A DNA stretch of 15,988 nt, taken from the NCBI GenBank assembly GCA_038232055.1, contig JBBSIN010000056.1:1-15988 (forward strand), written 5' to 3'. Below are positions 8,214 through 14,079 of this stretch, piece by piece. The position numbers and the translations under genes are program-made. The first letter of the stretch is position 1, and each line of letters begins with the position of its first letter. The notes beneath the pieces are model-generated. The model did no database searches and had not been told where the DNA came from. It saw only the letters and a program-made list of their open reading frames with translations. This DNA comes from JBBSIN01 sp038232055. GTDB lineage: Bacteria; Actinomycetota; Actinomycetes; JADGOV01.

Positions 8214-8224
8214 TCACCTCCTCC
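8214..8224 (-). promoter_or_regulatory. Shine-Dalgarno site deciding the ribD start
   Basis: On the minus strand this reads GGAGGAGGTGA and is followed by CGGAA and then GTG at 8208. It is close to a perfect anti-16S match at ideal spacing. Its presence inside the longer reading frame that begins with ATG at 8262 argues that the real ribD start is the GTG. Confidence 0.75.
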
Positions 8225-8279
8225 GGCGCATCGGGCTCGGGCTCCGGGGATGAACGGGGCATCGGCAGGCTGCGCCGAG
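8221..8279 (-). promoter_or_regulatory. Candidate SD-sequestering hairpin (riboswitch expression platform)
   Basis: On the minus strand CTCGGCGCA (8279-8271) is complementary to TGCGCCGGAG (8230-8221) apart from one bulged G: nine pairs in total. The 3' arm runs into the GGAGG of the ribD Shine-Dalgarno site, so folding would cover or crowd it. There is no U-run, so this is not an intrinsic terminator. The sequence pairing is seen; switching by FMN is inferred from the neighbouring aptamer. Confidence 0.5.
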
Positions 8280-8287
8280 TCGCCGCC

Positions 8288-8413
8288 GTGCGCGCCTCCC
8301 ATCCGGACTCTCACCGTCGGTCCTGGGGTTCCACCAGGTCAACCGGCCGCAGGCTGCGGTCGGGTCGCGGACTGTCACCGCCGGTTCGGATTTGCACCGA
8401 CCCCGGAGCGCAC
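8288..8413 (-). ncRNA. FMN riboswitch (RFN element)
   Basis: Read on the minus strand, the segment has the conserved RFN core: CTCCGGGGTCGGTGCAAATC, CCGAACCGGCGGTGACAGTC, GTTGACCTGGTGGAACCCC and ACCGACGGTGAGAGTCCGG, then GATGGGAGG. The closing P1 helix is formed by GTGCGC (8413-8408) and GCGCAC (8293-8288). It binds FMN and lowers expression of the downstream riboflavin genes. It lies 80 nt upstream of the preferred ribD start, with no terminator-like U-run in between, which suggests control of translation start rather than transcription, as is common in high-GC Gram-positives. Confidence 0.96.
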
Positions 8414-8502
8414 GTGCTCTGGCACAAGTTTCGCACAGGCCGCCGTACGCCGAACTTCCGTCGGGCAGGCTCCCGGCCGTCCGGGTTCCCCTTCGGCGCG
8501 GC

Positions 8503-8584
8503 CCACCGGCGGCTCCACCGGCGGCTCCACCGGCGGCTCCACCGGCGCCTCCACCGGCGGCTCCACCGGCGGCGCCACCGGCGC
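8503..8584. repeat. 12-bp tandem repeat (minisatellite), about 6.8 copies
   Basis: Six full units of ccaccggcggct start at 8503, 8515, 8527, 8539, 8551 and 8563, followed by a partial copy to about 8584. Three changes are seen: gcct instead of ggct in unit 4, gcg at the end of unit 6, and a divergent partial seventh unit. A 12-bp period keeps all frames open, but the encoded peptides look meaningless. Copy number is likely to vary between strains. Confidence 0.93.
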
Positions 8585-8640
8585 GATCATGGGGGTTGGC
8601 CCCCGCGGCCCGGCGGGTCGCGCGGCCGAACCCCATGATC
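8585..8640. repeat. Inverted repeat with GATCATGGGG arms
   Basis: GATCATGGGG at 8585-8594 is exactly matched by CCCCATGATC at 8631-8640. The pairing can continue inward with a bulge and a mismatch (GTTGGCC against GGCCGAA), around a GC-rich loop that can fold itself. It could form a hairpin 125 nt beyond the rpe stop and act as a transcription barrier for the def-rpe operon, but there is no U-run. A dispersed palindromic repeat is the other possibility. Confidence 0.75.
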
Positions 8641-8665
8641 GGCAAGGGAGGACGCTCGGCGCGGG

Positions 8666-8737
8666 AGCGGGGGGCGGGGGGCGGTGAGCGGTGGCCGGGA
8701 AGCGGGAAGCGGGGGGCGGGGAGCGGTGGCCGGGGGA
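8666..8737. repeat. G-rich imperfect direct repeat, quadruplex-prone
   Basis: AGCGGGGGGCGGGG occurs at 8666-8679 and again at 8708-8721, and GAGCGGTGGCCGGG occurs at 8686-8699 and 8721-8734. The two copies differ by a short internal duplication. Many runs of three to six G on the plus strand could form G-quadruplexes; the plus strand is the template for the minus-strand genes here. Confidence 0.7.
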
Positions 8738-8764
8738 CGGTGGTCGGCCAGCGACAGGCCCGGT

Positions 8765-9448
8765 TCAGTGCGGCTGGCTCCAGTCGGCGCGGACGCTGGC
8801 CCGCTCGGCGGCGGCGCGCAGACGGCGTACGGCGTCACCGGGGTCCGCTGCGCCGTACACCGCCGAACCGGCGACGAAGACGTCGGCGCCCGCCTCCGCG
8901 CAGCGCTCGATCGTGCCGGCGTCGATGCCGCCGTCGACCTGCAGCCACACGCCGCTGTCGCCGATCAGTCGTCGGGCGCGGCGTATCTTCGGCAGCACCA
9001 GATCAAGGAACCGCTGCCCGCCGAACCCGGGCTCGACAGTCATCAGCAGCACCGTGTCGACCTCCCGAAGCAGATCGGCGTGGGCGTCGACCGGCGTTGC
9101 CGGCTTCAGGGCTAGCCCGGCCCGCGCCCCAGCGGCGTGGATCGCGCGGGCGAGCCGGATGGGGGCCGCCGCCGCCTCGACGTGGAATGTGACGTTGCCG
9201 GCGCCGGCCTCGGCGTACGCCGGAGCCCACCGGTCCGGGTCCTCGATCATGAGGTGGCAGTCGAGCGGCAGCGACGAGTGCGCCAGCAGCGCCTCGACGA
9301 CGGGCAGGCCGAGCGTCAGGTTCGGCACGAAGTGGTTGTCCATCACGTCGACGTGCAACCAGTCGGCGTCGCCGGCTACGGCTCGTTCCGCGTCGGCAAG
9401 CGCCGCGAAGTCGGCGGAGAGGATGCTCGGCGCGATCTGGACGCTCAC
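8765..9448 (-). CDS. rpe: Ribulose-phosphate 3-epimerase
   Basis: Rpe interconverts ribulose 5-phosphate and xylulose 5-phosphate in the pentose phosphate pathway. The 227-aa TIM-barrel protein shows APSILSADF at 6-14, HVDVMDNHFVPNLTLG at 32-47, DCHLMIEDPDRW at 63-74, MTVEPGFGGQ at 136-145, VDGGI at 171-175 and GSAVYG at 194-199. The four metal ligands are present as H32, D34, H65 and D172. The GTG start at 9448 is one base after the rsmB stop, giving the usual family length; the frame is open further upstream but only as a shadow of rsmB. Last gene of the def-fmt-rsmB-rpe operon, and its substrate ribulose 5-phosphate also feeds RibB in the next operon. Confidence 0.96.
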   Translation of the reverse strand: MSVQIAPSILSADFAALADAERAVAGDADWLHVDVMDNHFVPNLTLGLPVVEALLAHSSLPLDCHLMIEDPDRWAPAYAEAGAGNVTFHVEAAAAPIRLARAIHAAGARAGLALKPATPVDAHADLLREVDTVLLMTVEPGFGGQRFLDLVLPKIRRARRLIGDSGVWLQVDGGIDAGTIERCAEAGADVFVAGSAVYGAADPGDAVRRLRAAAERASVRADWSQPH

Positions 9449-9449
9449 G

Positions 9450-10775
9450 TCACGGCACCCTACGCAGCAGCGCGATGAACATCGCGTCGGTGCCGTGCCG
9501 GTGCGGCCAGAGCTGGACGTGCGGGCCGTCACCCAGCTCCGGTACGCCGGGCAGCAGCGGCCTGGCGTCCTCCTGCACGGCACCGCGCCGGGCGCGCAGA
9601 ACGTCCCCGACGACCCCGACCGTCTCCGCCAGGTGCGGCGAGCAGGTCGCGTAGATCACCACCCCGCCGGGTCTGGCGGCGGCGAGCGCCCGGCCGAGCA
9701 GCTCACGCTGCAGCGCGGCGAGCCGGGCCACGTCGCCGGGCTGGCGCCGCCACCGCGACTCCGGTCGCCGACGCAAGGCGCCGAGCCCGGTACACGGCGC
9801 GTCGAGGAGCACTCGGTCGAAGGCAGCGTCCCGCCACGGGGGCACGCGACCGTCACCGACGACCGTCAGCGCGCCCGAGCCGCGCAGCGACCGGGCGACG
9901 AGGCGCGCCCGGTGGGGTGCGAGGTCGTTCGCGACCAGACGGGCGCCGCTCTCGGCGGCCAGCCCGGCGAGCAGTGCCGCCTTGCCGCCCGGACCGGCGG
10001 CGACGTCGAGCCACCTCCCGTCGGCGCCCTCCAGCTGCGCGCGGACCACCGCCAACGCAGCAAGCTGGCTGCCCTCGTCCTGCACGGCGGCACTCCCGTT
10101 CCGGATCGCGGCGAGCGTCGCGGGGTCACCGCCTGGAAGCCGGACGGCGTACGGCGACCAGCGCCCCGGCTCCGCCCGCTCGCCCGCCTCGCCGAGCAGC
10201 GCCCCGCGGTCGATCCGCCCGGGTCGGGCGACGAGGGTGACGAGCGGCCGGTCGTTGTCCGCCGCGAGCGCGGACTCGACCTGCTCCGCACCGAGGGCGT
10301 CGGCGAACGCGCGGACGATCCACGCCGGATGCGCATGGGTGAGGGCGAGCCGCCCCACCTCGTCCGGCGGCGCGAGCTCGGCCACCCATTCCGCCCACGA
10401 GCGCTCGGAGACCCGCCGCAGCACCGCGTTGACGAAGCCCCGCAGGTACGTCGCCGCCAGCTCGACGGTGGCCGAGACCGCCGCATGCGGGGGCACGCGC
10501 AGGTGCAGCAGCTGATAGGCCCCGAGCCGCAGCAGCGCGAGCACCGGCGGGTCGAGCCGGTCGAGCGGTCGACTGCTCCCCCGAGCGAGAACCGCGTCAA
10601 GGCTGCCCTGCCAGCGCAGCGCGCCGTACGCCAGCTCGGTTGCGAGCGCGGCGTCGCGAGGAGTCAGCCGGCGATCGCGCAGCAGACCGGGCAGCACGAG
10701 GTTCGCGTAGGCGTCGGCCTCCGCCACCGCGAGCAGGACGTCGTACGCCGTGCGCCGGGCCGGGTCGGCACTCAT
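9450..10775 (-). CDS. rsmB: 16S rRNA (cytosine-5)-methyltransferase RsmB (Fmu/Sun)
   Basis: This 441-aa protein is an RsmB-type enzyme that methylates a cytosine of 16S rRNA (C967 in E. coli) using S-adenosylmethionine. The first 150 residues are a NusB-like helical RNA-binding domain (ARRTAYDVLLAV at the start). The C-terminal methyltransferase domain has the SAM-binding segment WLDVAAGPGGKAALLAG, then LLDAPCTGLGALRRRPE with C328 and IYATCSPH with C378. These two cysteines match the nucleophile and release cysteines of the m5C RNA methylase family. The ATG at 10775 overlaps the fmt stop (ATGA), and rpe begins one base after its stop. The fmt-rsmB pairing is conserved across bacteria and supports the call. 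Confidence 0.95.
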   Translation of the reverse strand: MSADPARRTAYDVLLAVAEADAYANLVLPGLLRDRRLTPRDAALATELAYGALRWQGSLDAVLARGSSRPLDRLDPPVLALLRLGAYQLLHLRVPPHAAVSATVELAATYLRGFVNAVLRRVSERSWAEWVAELAPPDEVGRLALTHAHPAWIVRAFADALGAEQVESALAADNDRPLVTLVARPGRIDRGALLGEAGERAEPGRWSPYAVRLPGGDPATLAAIRNGSAAVQDEGSQLAALAVVRAQLEGADGRWLDVAAGPGGKAALLAGLAAESGARLVANDLAPHRARLVARSLRGSGALTVVGDGRVPPWRDAAFDRVLLDAPCTGLGALRRRPESRWRRQPGDVARLAALQRELLGRALAAARPGGVVIYATCSPHLAETVGVVGDVLRARRGAVQEDARPLLPGVPELGDGPHVQLWPHRHGTDAMFIALLRRVP

Positions 10776-11698
10776 CCCAACCGGTCCGCACCAGTGAGCC
10801 GCGCCCCGCGAGCCCAGGCCTCGGCCGGCATCGGCCGGCGCCCCGCCGGCCGCACCTCACCCAGCCGCACGGGGCCGCTCGACGTGCCGACGAGGACCGC
10901 GTGTCGACTCGCGCTGAGCGCGCCAGGCGGCAGTGACTCGGGGCCAGCAACCGTGGTGACCGGCCCGAGGCCGAGGCGGTCCCCGCGGAAGGTCGTCCAA
11001 GCGCCCGGTTCTGGCGTTGCCGCCCTGACCAGCCGGTCGACGCGCGCGGCGGGCGCCGTCCAGTCGACCCGCGCGTCTTCCGTAGTCAGCTTCGGCGCGA
11101 CGGACACGTCGTCGGCCGGCTGCGGAACGGCCACCAGCGTGCCGGCCTCGATGCCGTCGAGGGTGGCGACGAGCAGCTGCGCCCCCGCATCGGCGAGCCG
11201 GGCCAGCAGGTCACCGGCGGTGTCGGTAGGACGGACCTCCTGGGTCAGTACGCCGTACACCGGCCCGGTGTCGAGACCCTCCTCGAGCCGGAACGTCGTC
11301 GCGCCGGTGATCTCCTCGCCCGCCAACAGCGCGCGCTGTACCGGCGCGGCGCCCCGCCAAGCCGGCAGCAGCGAGAAGTGCAGGTTGACCCAACCCTGCG
11401 GCGGTACGCCGAGCGCGGCCGCCGGGACGAGAGCGCCGTACGCGACGACCGGGCAGCAGTCCGGCGCGATGTCGCGCAGCCGGTCGAGGAAGGCGGGTTC
11501 GGACGGTCGCGACGGCTGGAGCACCTCGATGCCCGCGTCGGCCGCTCGCTCCTTGACCGGGCTCCGCGCTACGCGGCGGCCCCGGCCGGCCGGCGCGTCG
11601 GGTCGGGTGAGCACCGCGGCGACCTGATGCCGGCTGGTCAGCAGAGCGTCGAGCGAGGGAAGCGCAGCGCCGGGGGTGCCGGCGAAGACGAGCCGCAC
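10772..11698 (-). CDS. fmt: Methionyl-tRNA formyltransferase
   Basis: Fmt transfers a formyl group from 10-formyltetrahydrofolate to initiator Met-tRNA. The 308-aa protein has the N-terminal Rossmann-like catalytic domain starting LVFAGTP at 3-9, the SPVKERA block near 46-52, the catalytic triad N105, H107 and D143 (in VNLHFSLLPAWRGAAP and EEGLDTGPV), and a C-terminal OB-like domain from about 205. The usual HASLLP is HFSLLP here, a variant I have seen described for Actinobacteria and not disabling. The start is GTG at 11698, three bases after the def stop; the stop overlaps the rsmB ATG. Def, which removes the formyl group again, is directly upstream, so addition and removal are co-expressed. 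Confidence 0.97.
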   Translation of the reverse strand: MRLVFAGTPGAALPSLDALLTSRHQVAAVLTRPDAPAGRGRRVARSPVKERAADAGIEVLQPSRPSEPAFLDRLRDIAPDCCPVVAYGALVPAAALGVPPQGWVNLHFSLLPAWRGAAPVQRALLAGEEITGATTFRLEEGLDTGPVYGVLTQEVRPTDTAGDLLARLADAGAQLLVATLDGIEAGTLVAVPQPADDVSVAPKLTTEDARVDWTAPAARVDRLVRAATPEPGAWTTFRGDRLGLGPVTTVAGPESLPPGALSASRHAVLVGTSSGPVRLGEVRPAGRRPMPAEAWARGARLTGADRLG

Positions 11699-11701
11699 GC
11701 G

Positions 11702-12250
11702 CTATCGGCTGGTGCCGTACCTCGGGTGGGGCGACGCCTTGACGGCAGGCGGCACCCCGCCGGCCCACTCCGTCTCGTTGATCGTCCGCATTGCGAGCTT
11801 GAACGTCGCGCGGTCGAGCCGGTCGATGAACAGCACACCGTCGAGGTGGTCGACCTCGTGCTGCACGCAGCGCGAGAGCAGCTCCGTGCCGTCGATGGTG
11901 ACCGGCTCGCCGTGCATCGTGTAACCGTGGGCGACGACCCGCATCGCGCGCTTGCACGGGAAGTACAGGCCGGGGAAGGAGAGGCAGCCCTCGTCGCCCT
12001 CCTGCTCCTCCTCCGACAGCTCCGCGATGGTGGGATTGACCAGGTGCCCGAGGCGGCCCTCGACGGAGTAGGAGAAGACCCGGAGCCCGATCCCGATCTG
12101 GGGCGCGGCGAGGCCAGCCCCCTCCTGGTCGAGCATGGTGTCGGTGAGGTCCTTCACCACCCGATGGAGCTCCTTGTCGAAGCTCGTCACCACTTCGGCG
12201 CGGTCGCGGAGCACCGGGTCGCCGAAGAGTCGGATCGATCGCACGGCCAC
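11702..12250 (-). CDS. def: Peptide deformylase
   Basis: Peptide deformylase removes the formyl group from new protein N-termini using a metal ion. All three family motifs are intact in the 182-aa protein: GAGLAAPQIG at 44-53, EGCLSFPG at 87-94 with metal ligand C89, and HEVDHLDG at 131-138 with H131, E132 and H135. The start is GTG at 12250 (reading MAVRSIRLFGDP); a second GTG at 12244 is possible. No Shine-Dalgarno site precedes it, but a TAGACT box ends six bases before the GTG, so the transcript may be leaderless. First gene of def-fmt-rsmB-rpe. In related genomes priA is often close upstream; here a plus-strand sigma/ABC cassette separates them. Confidence 0.97.
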   Translation of the reverse strand: MAVRSIRLFGDPVLRDRAEVVTSFDKELHRVVKDLTDTMLDQEGAGLAAPQIGIGLRVFSYSVEGRLGHLVNPTIAELSEEEQEGDEGCLSFPGLYFPCKRAMRVVAHGYTMHGEPVTIDGTELLSRCVQHEVDHLDGVLFIDRLDRATFKLAMRTINETEWAGGVPPAVKASPHPRYGTSR

Positions 12251-12256
12251 GCCGAA

Positions 12257-12285
12257 AGTCTACGGGCGGCCCGCGGCCGTTGTAA
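12257..12285 (-). promoter_or_regulatory. Candidate promoter for def (leaderless start)
   Basis: On the minus strand TTACAA (12285-12280), 17 bp, then TAGACT (12262-12257). TAGACT fits the TANNNT -10 pattern, and a start site about seven bases on falls at the def GTG (12250). The -35 match is weak (three of six), which is usual in high-GC actinobacteria. Spacing and position are seen; activity is inferred. Confidence 0.5.
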
Positions 12286-12346
12286 GAAGCGGTGCCCGGG
12301 CGGTGTTCTGTAGGGCGAGTGCATCCTGCGCTGTGGGGTCGGAGCC

Positions 12347-12352
12347 GAGGAG
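12347..12352 (+). promoter_or_regulatory. Shine-Dalgarno site for the ECF sigma gene
   Basis: GAGGAG lies six bases before GTG at 12359 and fifteen before the second GTG at 12368, so it supports the first GTG as the start of the sigma factor. Confidence 0.6.
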
Positions 12353-12358
12353 TCGCCG

Positions 12359-12919
12359 GTGGTCGCCGTGGACGAACGAGCCGGACCGCGCGCCGACCCG
12401 GCCGTGACGCGCTTCGACGAGGTCTTCCGCAGCTGTTACGGGTCGCTCTACGCCCTGGCCTACCGGCTCCTCGGTGACCGGCACGAGGCGGAGGACGTCC
12501 TGCAGGAGGTCTTCCTCAAGCTGGCCGGCGCCCCGGTGCTCGCGCGTCCCGACGAGGAGGTGCGGGCCTGGCTGCGGCGGGTCTGCCTCAACGCCGGTGC
12601 CAACCGCCTGCGCGGCCGGCGACGCTCGAGCGAGCATCTGCAGCTCGTCGGCCGGCTTACCGAGGTGGCCGACGCCGACGCCGGCGACGACGACCCGCTC
12701 GCGGGAGTGCTCCGCCACGAGCGACAGCAGTCGGTACGGCGGGCGCTGGCCGCCCTTCCCGAGCGGCAGCGGGCCTGCCTGCTGCTGCGCCAGTCGGGCT
12801 ACTCCTACGCCGAGATCGCCGCCACGCTCGACATCGCGATCGGGTCGGTCGGGGTGCTGCTGGCGCGCGCCGAACGAACCTTCCGCGACACCTACCACGA
12901 CCAGGAGTCCGAGCGATGA
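12359..12919 (+). CDS. RNA polymerase ECF-type sigma factor
   Basis: This 186-aa protein has the two-domain ECF layout. Sigma region 2 spans about 20-85, with YRLLGDRHEAEDVLQEVFLK at 35-54 for core binding and -10 recognition. Sigma region 4 spans about 122-172, with ALPERQRACLLL, then the helix-turn-helix GYSYAEIAATLDIAIGSV for the -35 box. The stretch 105-115 between them is an acidic linker. The GTG start is backed by a GAGGAG site. Its stop overlaps the start of the anti-sigma gene (ATGA), the classic arrangement for a sigma factor held by a co-translated inhibitor. It probably drives its own operon, including the ABC exporter genes downstream; I could not identify a matching promoter with confidence. 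The ECF group and inducing signal are unknown. Confidence 0.94.
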   Translation: MVAVDERAGPRADPAVTRFDEVFRSCYGSLYALAYRLLGDRHEAEDVLQEVFLKLAGAPVLARPDEEVRAWLRRVCLNAGANRLRGRRRSSEHLQLVGRLTEVADADAGDDDPLAGVLRHERQQSVRRALAALPERQRACLLLRQSGYSYAEIAATLDIAIGSVGVLLARAERTFRDTYHDQESER

Positions 12920-14079
12920 CCTGCCCAGCCCGAGGCACACTGCGCGCGTCGATCGACGACGAGTCGGTCCACTCCGACGTCGACCGGCACCTCGCCGGCT
13001 GCGGACGCTGCCGGCACGAGACTGCTCTGCTGCGCGCCGACGCCGACGCTGCCGCCGCGGCCCTGGCCCTGCTCGCGCCGACCGGCGCTCCGTCGGGGAC
13101 GGTGGTCGAGACGGCACTGAGCCGGCTGCGTCCGCTGCTCCCGCCGGTGTCCGCGCCGCCGGGATCCGCACCGCCGGGATCACAGCGGACGGCCGGCCCG
13201 GTTCCCATGCCGGCCGGGCCCGCCCCCGCCCGGCCACGGCGGATCTGGTGGCCGGCCGCGGCCGCCGCCGTGGCGACGCTGGCCTTCGTAACGCTCGGCA
13301 CCTCGGCCGGTCGCAGCGCGGCGAGCTCATTCCTCGAGCAGTTCCGCAGCGAGCACTTCGCCGCGGTGCGCATCGACCCGGCGCGCGACTCCGCGGCGTT
13401 GCAGGAGCTGGCACACCTCGGCACGATCAGCGGCGACCTCAGCACGCCGGAGCCGGCGCGGGTCGCGTCGGTGGCTGCGGCCGCGGCCCGGGTGGGCTTC
13501 GCGCCCGCTGCTCCCGACCCGACCCGGCTGCCAGCCGGCGCCCGCCGCACGCCGGACGTGCTCGTCACGCCGGCCCGCGAGCTGCGCTTCACCTTCGACG
13601 TGGCCAAGGCGCGGGCGTGGGTGCAGCAGCAGAGCCAGCGTCGGCCGACCCTGCCCGACCGCTTCGACGGCGCGAGCCTCGTGGTGTCTGTGCCGTCGGC
13701 GGTGCTGCTGCGGTATCCGAACGCCGACGGCACCCCCGCGGTGATCGTCGGGCAGGCTCGCCAGGTGGCGGCGCGGGCGGAGGGCGGCGTTAGCCTCGAC
13801 GACATCCGGGCGGTCCTGCTCGAGCTGCCGGGGCTCAGCGAGAACACGCGCCGGCAGCTGCAGGCGATCGGCGACTGGCGGACGACACTGCCGCTACCCG
13901 TCCCGGCCGGGCGCGTCGACTGGAAGCACACGACGATCGCCGGCGCCGACGCGCTGGAGCTCGGAGACGGCACCGGTCTCGGCAGTGCCGTGGTCTGGCA
14001 GCGCGACGGGCGGATGTACGGCGTCTTCGCCCTGGCTAAGCCCGGCGTCGTGCGCGATGTGGCGGACAGCCTCCGCTGA
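12916..14079 (+). CDS. Membrane-anchored zinc-finger anti-sigma factor with large exported domain
   Basis: The 387-aa protein starts with a short anti-sigma zinc finger: C3, then H25, C29 and C32 in DRHLAGCGRC (H-x3-C-x2-C). This is the ZAS/zf-HC2 pattern that binds the partner sigma factor. A Pro/Ala-rich linker with two APPGS repeats (about 78-108) leads to one membrane helix (IWWPAAAAAVATLAFVTLG, about 110-128), preceded by RPRR, so the N-terminus is inside. About 255 residues follow outside the membrane; I do not recognise this domain. It is much longer than simple anti-sigma factors and may be the sensor. The ATG overlaps the sigma stop, and the ABC ATPase start lies inside its last codons. 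The anti-sigma role is inferred from the zinc motif and operon position. Confidence 0.82.
   Translation: MTCPARGTLRASIDDESVHSDVDRHLAGCGRCRHETALLRADADAAAAALALLAPTGAPSGTVVETALSRLRPLLPPVSAPPGSAPPGSQRTAGPVPMPAGPAPARPRRIWWPAAAAAVATLAFVTLGTSAGRSAASSFLEQFRSEHFAAVRIDPARDSAALQELAHLGTISGDLSTPEPARVASVAAAAARVGFAPAAPDPTRLPAGARRTPDVLVTPARELRFTFDVAKARAWVQQQSQRRPTLPDRFDGASLVVSVPSAVLLRYPNADGTPAVIVGQARQVAARAEGGVSLDDIRAVLLELPGLSENTRRQLQAIGDWRTTLPLPVPAGRVDWKHTTIAGADALELGDGTGLGSAVVWQRDGRMYGVFALAKPGVVRDVADSLR

Larger units (their letters stand above)
8414..8764. other. Non-coding, repeat-rich intergenic region between rpe and the FMN riboswitch
   Basis: No convincing gene lies here on either strand. In minus-strand order it contains a G-rich direct repeat next to the rpe stop, an inverted repeat, a 12-bp minisatellite and then about 90 bp (8414-8502) that must hold any riboflavin operon promoter. 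I could not pick a convincing -35/-10 pair in that stretch; TTCGGC and GAAACT about 16 bp apart on the minus strand is the best but weak candidate. Short frames through the repeats give only Gly-Ser-Thr, Pro-Ala or Pro-Val-Glu repeats. Confidence 0.7.

Noticed and set aside
8209..8262. N-terminal extension of RibD from ATG 8262
   Set aside because: No Shine-Dalgarno site, Pro/Glu-rich non-conserved residues, and it would hide a near-perfect ribosome site.
8503..8584. Possible CRISPR array
   Set aside because: Units are 12 bp and directly adjacent with no spacers, so it is a tandem minisatellite.
8375..8590. Small minus-strand frame of Pro-Val-Glu repeats beginning in the inverted repeat
   Set aside because: The repeat is generated by the 12-bp minisatellite, and the frame runs into the FMN aptamer; no ribosome site is visible.
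8691..11627. 978-codon open frame on the plus strand across rpe, rsmB and fmt
   Set aside because: It is antisense to three well-identified genes, has no recognisable domain and a composition typical of GC-rich shadow frames.
12657..13973. 438-codon minus-strand frame across sigma and anti-sigma genes
   Set aside because: Ser/Arg/Ala-rich shadow of the sigma/anti-sigma pair, no family features, and it opposes a coherent operon.
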